DNA of 64,000 nt from positions 3,658,001-3,722,000 of the forward strand of contig NZ_JBHWAB010000001.1 of assembly GCF_042688525.2 (NCBI RefSeq), in the 5' to 3' direction. The stretch's first letter is position 1; every line of letters starts with the position of its first letter. Shown piece after piece: positions 16,347-25,202 of the stretch. The translations under genes were made by a program, and so were the position numbers. Origin of the DNA: Haloimpatiens sp042688525. GTDB taxonomy: Bacteria; Bacillota; Clostridia; Clostridiales; Clostridiaceae. The notes beneath the pieces were generated by a model that worked only from the letters and a program-made list of their open reading frames with translations, was not told the DNA's origin and searched no databases.

Positions 16347-17288
16347 TTATTTTTCTTCTTTTAATGGATTACCATCTATACTATCTTTAATATGTTGAAT
16401 ATATATCTCTCTTATATCTTCATTTTCTCCTAATCCATGTATATATGTATTTACTTTAAATCCATTACTCTTTAATACATTTTTCCATGAATCTTTTTCG
16501 TCACCTGCCATATCATTGTTAGCATGGTCTCCAGCCACAAGCATAAATGGCATTAAAGTAACTTCTTTTATTCCTTTTTCTTTTAATCTTCTTACGACAT
16601 TATCTACTGTTGGATAACCCTCTACAGTTCCAACTAAAATATTTCCCATTCCTTTTTCTTCTAAAGCATACTGAAATAATGCATAAGAAGAATTTGAAGG
16701 ATGTTCAGTACCATGTCCCATAATAGCAACAGCTTGATCTTTATTTAATTTTGGAAGTTGCTTTTTAAAAGCATCTGCAGCAATCTTATAATCCTCTGCT
16801 CTATAAAGTAATGGTCTACCTAATACTAATTTATCAAAAGCTTTCTTATCATTAAATTTATCTACTACTTCTTTAACTTCATCATATTCTATTCCAGGCA
16901 TTATATGTAATGGTTGAACATATATTTCTGAGAATCCTTCCTTTTGCATCTTAGATAATGCTTCTTCTGGACTATCAACTATTATGTTATCTCTCTCTTT
17001 AAGCTTCTTTCTAATAATTTTTGAAGTAAATGCTCTTTTAACTTCATAATCTTTAAATGTATTTTTAACTTTTTCTTCTACTGCTTCTATTGTTACCTTT
17101 CTTGTATCTGCATAGCTTGTACCAAAGCTTATAACAAGTATGCCTTTTTTATCAGACTTTTTAGTATTTGTTGCAGTTGTTTTTGTTTCATCCTTATTAT
17201 CATTCTTTTTAGAACCAGCAGTTCCACATCCAGCTAACATTGATAGTGCTAAAGTCATTGATACAATAGAAATTAAAACTTTTTTCAT
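16347..17288 (-). CDS. cbiK: sirohydrochlorin cobaltochelatase, lipoprotein form
   Basis: 313 residues. An N-terminal lipoprotein signal (lipobox LAGC, Cys21) and a Lys/Thr-rich linker precede a CbiK domain from about residue 49 (GILVISFGTSYADTRK). Metal/tetrapyrrole histidines fall in QPLHIMPG (His128), IMGHGTEHPS (His192) and AGDHANND (His255). CbiK inserts Co2+ into sirohydrochlorin, the first committed step of the anaerobic pathway. A surface lipoprotein chelatase is odd because the substrate is cytoplasmic; exported CbiK forms are known in Desulfovibrio. It is the first gene after the riboswitch at 17497-17650. It might instead act in haem or cobalt handling outside the cell. Confidence 0.88.
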   Translation of the reverse strand: MKKVLISIVSMTLALSMLAGCGTAGSKKNDNKDETKTTATNTKKSDKKGILVISFGTSYADTRKVTIEAVEEKVKNTFKDYEVKRAFTSKIIRKKLKERDNIIVDSPEEALSKMQKEGFSEIYVQPLHIMPGIEYDEVKEVVDKFNDKKAFDKLVLGRPLLYRAEDYKIAADAFKKQLPKLNKDQAVAIMGHGTEHPSNSSYALFQYALEEKGMGNILVGTVEGYPTVDNVVRRLKEKGIKEVTLMPFMLVAGDHANNDMAGDEKDSWKNVLKSNGFKVNTYIHGLGENEDIREIYIQHIKDSIDGNPLKEEK

Positions 17289-17378
17289 TTTTACATACCT
17301 ACCTTCCTATGATTCTGTGATTTTTTCAATAATATTAAATATGTTCATACTATAATTTATAATTATTTAAAATAAAAA

Positions 17379-17405
17379 AAGGTTTCTTTTTCAAAAAGAA
17401 ACCTT
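17379..17405 (-). terminator. riboswitch-controlled terminator before cbiK
   Basis: Reads AAGGTTTCTTTTTG, loop, AAAGAAACCTT then TTTTTATTTT on the minus strand. It sits between the cobalamin riboswitch and cbiK, so ligand-dependent premature termination is likely. Confidence 0.85.
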
Positions 17406-17496
17406 AACGCACTAAACCTTATCCTTGCTATACAAAACAGCAAGATCAAAGCTATTTTACTGCATTATCTTTCCCTCCGAAAGATTTAGCATTACT

Positions 17497-17650
17497 TTAT
17501 CAGGCAGGTCTCCTGGCTCAGATTTCATACTTATCTTACCTTCCCAGATTATACCAGTGGTTTGTTAAGATTCGTCCGTCTTCACAGTAGCGGGGGCTGC
17601 AGTGGTTTTTACCACTTTCCCTTTTAACTTTTTTCAAGCACCTAATAAAT
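17497..17650 (-). promoter_or_regulatory. cobalamin riboswitch (upstream of cbiK)
   Basis: On the minus strand: TTAGGTGC near 17645, AAAGGGAA, the GCAGCCCCCGCTACTGT core, and the B12 box GAGCCAGGAGACCTGCCT ending near 17498. These are the conserved cobalamin-riboswitch elements. With the terminator at 17379-17405 it should switch off cbiK and the BtuF-like gene when adenosylcobalamin is high. Confidence 0.95.
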
Positions 17651-17674
17651 AAGCTATTTAATTGTTCATATACT

Positions 17675-17702
17675 ATTATATATTTTTTAACAGAATTGTA
17701 AA
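17675..17702 (-). promoter_or_regulatory. sigma-A-type promoter of the cbiK riboswitch transcript
   Basis: On the minus strand TTTACA (17702-17697), 16 bp, TATAAT (17680-17675). It lies between the cobK stop and the riboswitch, about 25 bp before the aptamer. Confidence 0.7.
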
Positions 17703-17730
17703 GTATTTTTTGAATTTTTTTAAATATTTT

Positions 17731-18495
17731 TTAAATATTTTCTTTTACATGAAAAACTATATCTTCTTCATTACAAAATACATTGTCATATTTTATTGTT
17801 TTTCTCTTTATAATTACTGCATAAATCCCTAAATCAACCGCTGCTTTTAGTTTTTCTTCTGTACCGCCTTGCACTCCACTATCTTTCATCATAATTACTT
17901 TTGCATTGTATTCACGTATAAAACTACAATTTAATTCGTAACTTATTGGTCCTTTTATAGCTATTACATCTTCTATATCTATACCAGCTTTAAAACATTC
18001 ATTCATAACTTTCAATGATGGAAGTACTCTATGAATTATTCTATTTGTTAAATTAAGATTAAGTATTTTCTTTAAATTTCTACTTCCCGTAGTATTTAAA
18101 ATATTTCCTTCCACATTTTTTAACTTCTCATAAATATCCTCATATTCCTCTACCTCTATTAATTTTTCATATTCTTTATACTTAGAGCTAACAGAAGGTC
18201 TTTCATATCTTATATATTCTATATTACAGACTCTACAAGCCTCCATAGCATTTTCTGTAACTTCTAATGCATAAGGATGTGAAGCATCAACTAGTATATT
18301 TATTTCATTATCCTCTATAACTTTGATAATTCCTTCTAAATCTAATGGTCTTGTGTTTAATTTTTTATATTTATATTTTTCTAAAAGTTGTCCACCATAA
18401 TGGGTAGCTGTAGATATAAATATATCATCTGTAAACTCATTTAAAAGAGAAACTATTTTTTTCCCCTCTGAAGTCCCCAAAATCAAACCTATCAT
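17731..18495 (-). CDS. cbiJ: cobalt-precorrin-6A reductase
   Basis: 254 residues, CobK/CbiJ family. The nucleotide-binding start MIGLILGTSEGKKIV and LVDASHPYALEVTENA are characteristic, as are YERPS and GPISYELN. It reduces cobalt-precorrin-6A to 6B with NAD(P)H. The ATG at 18495 follows GGAGTG. It lies 21 bp after cbiH and is the last gene of the cbiB-to-cbiJ run; the cbiK riboswitch unit begins just beyond it. Confidence 0.93.
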   Translation of the reverse strand: MIGLILGTSEGKKIVSLLNEFTDDIFISTATHYGGQLLEKYKYKKLNTRPLDLEGIIKVIEDNEINILVDASHPYALEVTENAMEACRVCNIEYIRYERPSVSSKYKEYEKLIEVEEYEDIYEKLKNVEGNILNTTGSRNLKKILNLNLTNRIIHRVLPSLKVMNECFKAGIDIEDVIAIKGPISYELNCSFIREYNAKVIMMKDSGVQGGTEEKLKAAVDLGIYAVIIKRKTIKYDNVFCNEEDIVFHVKENI

Positions 18496-18516
18496 GAATA
18501 TACACTCCGTTCATTA

Positions 18517-19245
18517 TTAAAATTTTTCTTTATTCTCATACCCTCTTGGAGTTATAAACATTTGTTTATCAATATAACTTTTACTATTACCTATGATAAC
18601 TATTGATAACATATCTACTGCATCTTCCATAAAATTATCTAGCGTAAATATTTTTGCATCTTGATTTTCTCTAAGAGCGTTTTTTATAACAGCTACAGGA
18701 GTATCTCCTTTTCTATATTTTTTTATTAAGTTTATACATTCTTTCAAGTGATTTGGTCTACCTTTACTTCTAGGATTATATAATGATATTACAAAATCAC
18801 CTTCAGCTGCTAATTCCACCCTTTTCTTTATTAACTCATAAGGTGTAAGTAAATCGCTTAAACTAATATTACAATTATCATGCATAAGAGGCGCACCAAC
18901 AATAGATGCTGCTGCTGTAGATGCTGTAACTCCTGGAACAACCTCTACCTCTTCATCCTTTTTCATTTGAAGTATAAGACCTGCCATACCATATATTCCT
19001 GCATCACCAGTACTTATTATTGCTACATTTTTATCTTTAGAAATTTCTAATGCTTTTTTGCACCTATCAATTTCTCCTCTCATTCCAGTTGAAAAAATTT
19101 CTTTATTCTCTATTAATGGTTTAATCATTGATATGTACTTTGTATACCCTACTATTACATCACTTTTCTCAATAACTTTTTTAGCTCTTACAGTCATGTA
19201 CTCAAGACCACCAGGCCCTATTCCAACAACATATAACTTACCCAT
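18517..19245 (-). CDS. cbiH: cobalt-precorrin-3B C17-methyltransferase
   Basis: 242 residues, an SAM-dependent tetrapyrrole methylase (two-domain MTase fold). Seen motifs: VGIGPGGLEYMTVRA at the N-terminus, STGDAGIYGMA, VVPGVTASTAAASIVGAPL and FVISLYNPRSKGRP, the last being distinctive for CbiH/CobJ. It methylates C17 and contracts the ring. The ATG at 19245 follows AGAGGAGAG. It is 24 bp after cbiG and 21 bp before cbiJ in the same direction. Confidence 0.94.
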   Translation of the reverse strand: MGKLYVVGIGPGGLEYMTVRAKKVIEKSDVIVGYTKYISMIKPLIENKEIFSTGMRGEIDRCKKALEISKDKNVAIISTGDAGIYGMAGLILQMKKDEEVEVVPGVTASTAAASIVGAPLMHDNCNISLSDLLTPYELIKKRVELAAEGDFVISLYNPRSKGRPNHLKECINLIKKYRKGDTPVAVIKNALRENQDAKIFTLDNFMEDAVDMLSIVIIGNSKSYIDKQMFITPRGYENKEKF

Positions 19246-19269
19246 ATATATCTCTCCTCTAATGTCAAA

Positions 19270-20259
19270 CTATAAAATTCCTATAGAAATTGTCATACCT
19301 TCACATTTTTGTTTTTCAACAATAATTTTTGCTTTTGAAAGCTCGACGCAAGGTTCACATACAGCTCTTATTCCTATAGCTTTTTCTACAAAATTGCTTC
19401 CTACATATTTGTGCTGTATTTTTCTTATTTCTTCTACTAAAAATATTTTTAAATCTGCATTTAAAAATTGTGCTAAATTAATTATGGCTTTTTCATTTTT
19501 CTTTATTTCTACAGTACTTACTACTTTAACTGATCTATAATCAATATTATTTTCTTGTAAAAATTTAAGAACTGTCCCTTTCATCTTTTCACTGTCATAG
19601 TTTTTTCTACAACCTATTCCAAGTACTATATCTCTTCTTATAAGTTTTAAACTAGGCACTTGATGATTTTTTAAATACTTGATTTTATTTGTAACATAAA
19701 CACTACCAGTAATATTTTCTAATTGTTCTTTATTTGAAACATAACCTTTAGGATTTTTTATTAAATTTTTATCATCAATAAATATAATTTTTTCACCATG
19801 TACCAATCTAGATGATATATCTTTAGCACATTTTAAATTTTCTATTACAAGATTATTGTTTTTAGCTATTACATCTGGTGCAGTAATACCTAAATTATCT
19901 GTAGCTGTTGTAATAATAGGCTGAGCACTTATTAAATGAGCTACCTTTTCCGTAAATTCATTAGCCCCTCCTAAATGTCCACTTAAAAGACTTATTACAA
20001 ACCTTCCAGTACTATCTATTACTATTACTGCTGGATCTTTATCTTTACTTTTTATATATGGAGCAATAGCTCTTACAGCTATTCCTGTAGAAGCTATGAA
20101 TATTATTTTTCTATATTTTTCAAAAACTTCTTTTGTAATATTACTTAATTTTAATTTCTTAACATCCTTTTTAAAATATATAAACGACTTTATATTTAAA
20201 CTTATTTTTTTAGCTATACTGTCTCCCTGTTCAGTCACGCTAATTATCGCTATATCCAT
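19270..20259 (-). CDS. cbiG: cobalt-precorrin-5A hydrolase
   Basis: 329 residues. The N-terminal CbiG domain (IFIASTGIAVRAIAPYIKSK; VISLLSGHLGGANEFTEKV) is followed by a middle linker and a C-terminal domain with VLGIGCRKNYDSEKM. CbiG opens the lactone and releases acetaldehyde from cobalt-precorrin-5A, a step found only in the anaerobic pathway. The ATG at 20259 follows AAGGAG. It is separated from cbiF by 239 bp that hold an array of short repeats, an unusual spacing within an otherwise tight operon. Confidence 0.93.
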   Translation of the reverse strand: MDIAIISVTEQGDSIAKKISLNIKSFIYFKKDVKKLKLSNITKEVFEKYRKIIFIASTGIAVRAIAPYIKSKDKDPAVIVIDSTGRFVISLLSGHLGGANEFTEKVAHLISAQPIITTATDNLGITAPDVIAKNNNLVIENLKCAKDISSRLVHGEKIIFIDDKNLIKNPKGYVSNKEQLENITGSVYVTNKIKYLKNHQVPSLKLIRRDIVLGIGCRKNYDSEKMKGTVLKFLQENNIDYRSVKVVSTVEIKKNEKAIINLAQFLNADLKIFLVEEIRKIQHKYVGSNFVEKAIGIRAVCEPCVELSKAKIIVEKQKCEGMTISIGIL

Positions 20260-20278
20260 ATTAAAGCTCCTTATTTTA

Positions 20279-20496
20279 GAAACCTATCCCTTGTTTTTAC
20301 TCTAATTTTAAAACTTGTTTTAAGGACCTGTCCCTAAATTTTTATAAATTTTTACAAGTAATTTAAGGATCTGTCCCTTTATTTTGTTAACTTTTTTATT
20401 CTTTTTAAACCCAATTTTACAAACTTAACCTTATTTTTTGAGGACCTGTCCCTTGTCTTTTAACTTGTTAAACCTAATTTTAAAGACCTGTCCCTA
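20279..20496. repeat. array of five GACCTGTCCCT motifs between cbiF and cbiG
   Basis: Same-orientation copies start near 20279 (ACCTATCCC variant), 20321, 20364 (GATCTGTCCC variant), 20440 and 20481. Spacings are about 42, 43, 76 and 41 bp, and the filler is AT-rich and variable. It looks like a decayed tandem array of ~42-bp units. It lies inside the cobalamin operon, and its last copy ends 2 bp before the cbiF stop. Confidence 0.75.
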
Positions 20497-20498
20497 GT

Positions 20499-21242
20499 TT
20501 ATTTTCTAAACATATGGCTAAAGTTTTTATCATATAATTTACTTTTATCATATTCACAATTTATAAAATCACCAACTAAAATTTGAGCACATCTTGTTAT
20601 ATTAGCTTTTTTTACTTTTTGTGATATATCATCTAAAGTACCAGTTATTACTCTTTGATCTTCCCAAGTAGCCTTTTCTATAACAGCTATAGGAACATTT
20701 CTTCCATATCCCTTTCTTAACTTTTCTACTACCTTATCTATAATACTAATAGATAAGAAAATTGCCATAGATGCTCCTATTTGTGCTAAATTCTCTAATT
20801 TCTCACCCTCTGGAACTGGAGTTCTTCCCTCTACTCTTGTAAGTATCACAGTTTGAGACACATTCGGCAAAGTAAATTCTTTCTTTATTGCAGATGCTGC
20901 AGCTGCAAAAGAACTTACTCCTGGAATAACTTTATATTCTATATTTAACTTATCTAGTTCATCCATTTGCTCTTTTATAGCTCCATATATTGATGGATCT
21001 CCAGTATGAAGTCTAACTACCAACTTCTTTTCTTTATCTGCCTTCTTCATAACATGAATAACTTCTTCTAAATTCATTGAAGCTGAATTATAAATTTCTA
21101 CTCCTACTTTGCAAAATTTTAAGTGTTCACTACTTACTAATGAACCTGCATATATAACTATATCTGCTTTTGATAATATATCTCTACCTTTAACTGTTAT
21201 TAAATCCACATTTCCTGGACCTGCTCCTATAAAATAAACCAC
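20499..21242 (-). CDS. cbiF: cobalt-precorrin-4 C11-methyltransferase
   Basis: 247 residues, tetrapyrrole methylase fold: FIGAGPGNVDLITVKG, VIYAGSLVS, RLHTGDPSIYGAIKEQM, VIPGVSSFAAAASAI and LTRVEGRTPVPEGE, the last diagnostic for CbiF/CobM. It methylates C11. The start is a GTG at 21242 after ATGGGGGA; the overlapping ATG in the -1 frame runs straight into a stop. It follows cbiL by 23 bp. Its stop is immediately followed by the repeat array. Confidence 0.94.
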   Translation of the reverse strand: MVYFIGAGPGNVDLITVKGRDILSKADIVIYAGSLVSSEHLKFCKVGVEIYNSASMNLEEVIHVMKKADKEKKLVVRLHTGDPSIYGAIKEQMDELDKLNIEYKVIPGVSSFAAAASAIKKEFTLPNVSQTVILTRVEGRTPVPEGEKLENLAQIGASMAIFLSISIIDKVVEKLRKGYGRNVPIAVIEKATWEDQRVITGTLDDISQKVKKANITRCAQILVGDFINCEYDKSKLYDKNFSHMFRK

Positions 21243-21265
21243 ATTTATTCCCCCATCCTATATTT

Positions 21266-21931
21266 TTATAATTTATGTGCAATTATAAGACTCATATATT
21301 CTCTGTTTTTTAATATTTCTTCTTTATTTCTTAATATCTCTTGTCCTTCACGACCTGCTTTTTTTATGTATACATATTTATATCCATTTTGTTCTAAAAA
21401 ATTTAAAACTTTTTCTTCTATTTTATATACTTTCATTATTGCTAAATTTTTTTGACCTTTAACTTCATCTAATCTAGAAGCTGGTAATATTAATAATGGT
21501 TCATCACCTATTACTAAATATTCATTAGCTACACTGGCACATGCACAAAATGAAGTTATTCCTGGTACTGTTTCTACTTCAAATCCATCCTTTTGTAGAT
21601 TTTGTAAAAGATAAATATATGTACTATATATAAATGGATCTCCTATGGTTAAAAATACTACATCTTGTCCATTTTTCAATCTCTCTTCTACAGCTTTAGC
21701 TGCTTCTCTTATCTTTATTTCCTGTTCTGGTCCTCCCATTGGAAAGTGTTTAACTAAAATTTCTGCTCCATCTTTTATGAAATCTTTTGCTGTTTCATAA
21801 GCAATACTTTTCCCTCCATTTTTAGCGCTGGGTACTATAATAACATCTGCATTTTGTATAGTTTTAACTGCTTTTAGAGTTAACAGTTCTTTATCCCCTG
21901 GTCCTACACCTATTCCATATAATTTAGACAT
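21266..21931 (-). CDS. cbiL: cobalt-precorrin-2 C20-methyltransferase
   Basis: 221 residues, tetrapyrrole methylase fold: LYGIGVGPGDKELLTLKA, VIIVPSAKNGGKSIA, FLTIGDPFIYSTYIYLL and TVPGITSFCACASVA, typical of CbiL/CobI. It methylates C20 of cobalt-precorrin-2. An ATG at 21940 directly abuts the AAGGAG site, so the ATG at 21931 (9-base spacing) was chosen. It is 153 bp downstream of cbiT, a gap with no clear terminator. Confidence 0.93.
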   Translation of the reverse strand: MSKLYGIGVGPGDKELLTLKAVKTIQNADVIIVPSAKNGGKSIAYETAKDFIKDGAEILVKHFPMGGPEQEIKIREAAKAVEERLKNGQDVVFLTIGDPFIYSTYIYLLQNLQKDGFEVETVPGITSFCACASVANEYLVIGDEPLLILPASRLDEVKGQKNLAIMKVYKIEEKVLNFLEQNGYKYVYIKKAGREGQEILRNKEEILKNREYMSLIIAHKL

Positions 21932-22070
21932 GATTTTCATCTCCTTTATATAAATTTATCCACAATGAATTATAATATTTTATAGTTATCCACAAACTAT
22001 GAAAACTTTATCATTAAATTGTTAATATCTTTTGAAAATTAATGTTTATTACTACAATTAACTAAAAATT

Positions 22071-22086
22071 GAAGACTTGTCCCTTT
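22071..22086. repeat. GACTTGTCCCTTT motif overlapping the cbiT stop
   Basis: GAAGACTTGTCCCTTT matches the dispersed GGACCTGTCCC family in the same orientation as the array at 20279-20496. Its right end runs into the cbiT stop codon. Confidence 0.5.
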
Positions 22087-22648
22087 AATTTTTAATGGCA
22101 CTAACTATAAAAATAGGATTATTAGCCATAAGCATATATGATTTTCCTTTAGTTTTACTTATAGCTATTTGAGTACATTCCACAGTAAAATTTAATCTTT
22201 TTAAAACTTCCATAGCTCTATATACGTTATTTATAGTTATAAAATTAAGCACCATAGATCCATTTTTTCTTAGTTTTAAGCTATATTTTTCAATTATACT
22301 TTCTATATTTCCTCCACTTCCTCCAATAAAAATGGAATCAAACATTTCATTTACATTCTCTTCTACACAAATAGCTTCTCCTTCAATAATTTTTAAATTA
22401 TTGCAATTAAATTTTTCTTTATTTTTTAAAATTACTTCTAATGCATCCTTATCTTTTTCTATAGCTATTACTCTTCCATTTTTACATATCTTACTGCACT
22501 GAATACTTATACTACCACTACCAGCACCTACATCCAATACAACATAGTCACTATCAAGGTTCATTTTTGATATACTAAGTATTCTAACCTCTTCCTTTGT
22601 CATAGGACAGTTTCCTCTTATAAACTCTTTATCCTTTATGTATCTCAT
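22085..22648 (-). CDS. cbiT: cobalt-precorrin-6B C15-methyltransferase (decarboxylating)
   Basis: 187 residues, a Rossmann SAM methyltransferase: KDKEFIRGNCPMTKEEVR at the start, VVLDVGAGSGSISIQCSK for SAM binding and FIGGSGGNIESI. CbiT methylates C15 and removes the C12 acetate carboxyl. The frame extends to 22669, but the ATG at 22648 overlaps the cbiE stop as ATGA, which suggests translational coupling and gives the normal N-terminus. CbiE and CbiT are separate here; in many bacteria they are fused as CobL. Confidence 0.93.
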   Translation of the reverse strand: MRYIKDKEFIRGNCPMTKEEVRILSISKMNLDSDYVVLDVGAGSGSISIQCSKICKNGRVIAIEKDKDALEVILKNKEKFNCNNLKIIEGEAICVEENVNEMFDSIFIGGSGGNIESIIEKYSLKLRKNGSMVLNFITINNVYRAMEVLKRLNFTVECTQIAISKTKGKSYMLMANNPIFIVSAIKN

Positions 22649-23244
22649 TTTTCTATCACCACCACACACAATTCACTATACTCTTTATCAATCATTTCAT
22701 CAGCTTGTCCACAAGTTATTTTTTCATCTTCATATGATAGATTTTCTCCTACATAAACCACAGCTTTTATATTTTCTTCAACTAATCTTTTACATAATTC
22801 ACTAGGCGAATTAGTCTTATCCGTAAGCCATATAGAAAGCTTGTTTCTTTTTACTTCACAAATAAAATCTTCTTCCCTTCCATGCATACTACCTGTAAAT
22901 GCTGTATTCCAAGTTTTCTTTAACCTACACATCATATATTGAAAAGAACTTATACCAGGTATAATATCTATATCACCAACATAATTATTTTTTATGTAAT
23001 TAGTTATTCCATAATAACAAGGATCCCCCGATGCAACTACTGCTATATTCTTTTTTGAATCTTTGTTTATAATGTTTAAAATATCTTTCAGTGTTTTAAC
23101 ATTAACTTTATCTGTACTTATAAATTTTATACTTTTAATAGCTCTTTCAAAGCCAACTATAATGTCACTTTTTTCCATAATCTCAACTGCTTTTGGAAGT
23201 ACATATTCTCTACTTCCTGGTCCAATCCCAACAATATAAACCAT
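22645..23244 (-). CDS. cbiE: cobalt-precorrin-7 C5-methyltransferase
   Basis: 199 residues, tetrapyrrole methylase fold: MVYIVGIGPGSREYVLPKA, VASGDPCYYGITNYI, IIPGISSFQYMMCRL and SMHGREEDF are CbiE hallmarks. It methylates C5. The start at 23244 has GGAGATGAG before it; the longer frame to 23289 lacks a ribosome site and adds residues not seen in the family. Its stop overlaps the cbiT start by 4 bases. Confidence 0.93.
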   Translation of the reverse strand: MVYIVGIGPGSREYVLPKAVEIMEKSDIIVGFERAIKSIKFISTDKVNVKTLKDILNIINKDSKKNIAVVASGDPCYYGITNYIKNNYVGDIDIIPGISSFQYMMCRLKKTWNTAFTGSMHGREEDFICEVKRNKLSIWLTDKTNSPSELCKRLVEENIKAVVYVGENLSYEDEKITCGQADEMIDKEYSELCVVVIEK

Positions 23245-23341
23245 TATCTCATCTCCAATTTTAATTGAAATAGTGAACTCTTCATCCATGAAGTAGAGTC
23301 TTCTTAATTAAAATTAAATAATATAATATTCAATTGATAAC

Positions 23342-24424
23342 TCATATTTTTCTTGTATCAAATAAAATACCTTTTCCCATAGAATATAAAATAATATTTG
23401 CCTCTACTTTTTCATGAGTATATAATTTTATCCTATTTTGTATCTTATTAGAAATATTTTTATAAATTATATTATACTTATCTCCTAACAAATTTACAGC
23501 ACCTTCTGTAGTTTTCTGATTATATACATCTTTTATCATATTATTTGGTGCTCCAATAAGCGCTAATTCTAACGCCATTACCTCTAATCTCACATCACAA
23601 ATCCTACTATGTGTATTAAAGCATCCTGCTGATACTTTACTTAATTTACCTATATGTCCTATTATTAATACATTTTTAATATTATTTTCTATACAGCATT
23701 CCAAAGCAAAACCAACATAGTTAGACATAATAACCATCTTATTTTTGTTTATATTTAGCTTCTCAGCCATATCTTCTCCCATATTTCCAAATACCAATAT
23801 CAAATCTTTATGACCTAATTTCACTTTTTGACGTATTTCCAAGGAAATAGACTCTTTTAGTGCATCTTCTGACATAGGGGTAACTATGCCTGTTGTACCT
23901 AATATTGATATACCTCCCTGTATATTAAGCCTTGGGTTAAAAGTTTTTTTAGCAATCTCTTCACCTTTAGGTACAAAAATTGTTATTTCTACACCTTTAT
24001 TTTTAGGAAGAACTTCTTTTACTTCTTTTTCTATCATACTTCTTGGTACAGGATTAATAGCAAACTCTCCTTTTTTAACATATAATCCTTCACTTTTTAC
24101 AGTTCCTATACCTTTTCCTGCCCTAAGTTCATATCCTTCATTCTTTATCTTTGCTCTAGCCCATATTTCTATCCCATTTGTAACATCTGGATCATCTCCT
24201 GCATCTTTTAAAACACAGCACTCTACAAATCCTTTTTCTTTTCTTACTTTATTAATAGGTAGTGTAAGCTCTATTCCCTTTGGAGTATCTATTTTTATTT
24301 CACTTATGTCATTTTCATAAAAAAGCATAGTAGCCGCTGCTTTAGCTGCTGCAGCTGCACATGAACCTGTGGTATATCCACATCTTAATTTCTTACCATT
24401 ACTATGTACATATAAATTCAACAT
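23342..24424 (-). CDS. cbiD: cobalt-precorrin-5B C1-methyltransferase
   Basis: 360 residues. Signature RCGYTTGSCAAAAAKAA near the N-terminus, DAGDDPDVTNGIEIWA, GKGIGTVKSEGL, NPVPRSMIEKE and GGISILGTTGIVTPMSEDA. CbiD methylates C1 and is specific to the anaerobic, early-cobalt route, which together with CbiG and CbiK settles the pathway type. The ATG at 24424 follows AAGGTAGGCG. It lies 36 bp after cbiC. Confidence 0.95.
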   Translation of the reverse strand: MLNLYVHSNGKKLRCGYTTGSCAAAAAKAAATMLFYENDISEIKIDTPKGIELTLPINKVRKEKGFVECCVLKDAGDDPDVTNGIEIWARAKIKNEGYELRAGKGIGTVKSEGLYVKKGEFAINPVPRSMIEKEVKEVLPKNKGVEITIFVPKGEEIAKKTFNPRLNIQGGISILGTTGIVTPMSEDALKESISLEIRQKVKLGHKDLILVFGNMGEDMAEKLNINKNKMVIMSNYVGFALECCIENNIKNVLIIGHIGKLSKVSAGCFNTHSRICDVRLEVMALELALIGAPNNMIKDVYNQKTTEGAVNLLGDKYNIIYKNISNKIQNRIKLYTHEKVEANIILYSMGKGILFDTRKI

Positions 24425-24460
24425 TGGTAACGCCTACCTTTTTTCAATTACTTTTAAACA

Positions 24461-25090
24461 TTATTCTCTTCTTGTTATCATATACATAAGTGCATTTACA
24501 ATAGATGCAGCTACACCACTTCCACCTTTTCTTCCCCTTACAGTAATCATCGGAATTTGTAACTTTTCAGCTTCTTCTTTAGATTCAGCTGCTCCAACAA
24601 ATCCTATAGGACAGCCTACAATAAATTTTGCTTTTGATTTATTTTCAAGAATTAACTCCTTAAGTCTAAATAATGCAGTTGGTGCATTTCCAAACACGAA
24701 AAATTCAACTCCATCTTCAACTGCTTTTTCTACCGCGGCCATAGAACGAGTTATTCCTCTTTCTTTAGCTATCTGTGCAACTTCTGGTTCACTTACATAA
24801 CTAATAACCTTACAATTCAATTCATTTAATGCCTTTTTATTTATTCCTGAAGCAGCCATTTTGGTATCAGTATAAATAGTTACTCCCTTTTTCAATAATT
24901 TTAAAGCCTCATCTATGGCACCTTTTCTTATATACACTAAGTCTTTATATTCAAAGTCTGCCGTAGTATGTATAACTCTTTTTATGATTTTCAATTCCTC
25001 ATCTGAAAAATTATGTTCTCCCATTTCCTCGCCAATAATTTCAAAACTTCTTTTTTCTATATCCATTGGTACACGTATATAATCCTTCAT
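24461..25090 (-). CDS. cbiC: cobalt-precorrin-8 methylmutase
   Basis: 209 residues. CbiC/CobH signature residues: IEKRSFEIIGEE, RVIHTTADFEYKDLV (with the catalytic histidine), IYTDTKMAASGI, FVFGNAPTALFRL, VGCPIGFVGAAESKE and GRKGGSGVAASIVNAL. It moves the C11 methyl to C12, giving cobyrinate. The ATG at 25090 follows GGGAGGA. It is 94 bp downstream of cbiB, with a dispersed repeat between them. Confidence 0.95.
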   Translation of the reverse strand: MKDYIRVPMDIEKRSFEIIGEEMGEHNFSDEELKIIKRVIHTTADFEYKDLVYIRKGAIDEALKLLKKGVTIYTDTKMAASGINKKALNELNCKVISYVSEPEVAQIAKERGITRSMAAVEKAVEDGVEFFVFGNAPTALFRLKELILENKSKAKFIVGCPIGFVGAAESKEEAEKLQIPMITVRGRKGGSGVAASIVNALMYMITRRE

Positions 25091-25130
25091 TGTTGTCCTC
25101 CCTTATGTTTAATCATTATAAAATATAAAT

Positions 25131-25202
25131 ACTCAACCTTTGCAGTTCAAAAATACTATATATCATTTTCCACAGCTACTGTTTTTACCTATAAAAGTTG
25201 AG
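25131..25202 (-). repeat. dispersed AACTTTCGCAG-type repeat overlapping the cbiB 3' end
   Basis: The left end ACTCAACCTTTGCAG and right end CTATAAAAGTTGAG form imperfect terminal inverted repeats. The middle is ATATATCATTTTCCACAGCTACTG-like family sequence. The right ~18 bp form the last codons and stop of cbiB. Confidence 0.65.

Noticed and set aside
20279..20496. CRISPR array between cbiF and cbiG
   Set aside because: The repeated unit is only ~12 bp, imperfect, and the intervals are AT-rich and uneven; no leader or cas genes.
23886..24800. long rightward frames opposite cbiD and cbiC
   Set aside because: They mirror strongly conserved cobalamin genes, have no ribosome sites and look like antisense shadows.
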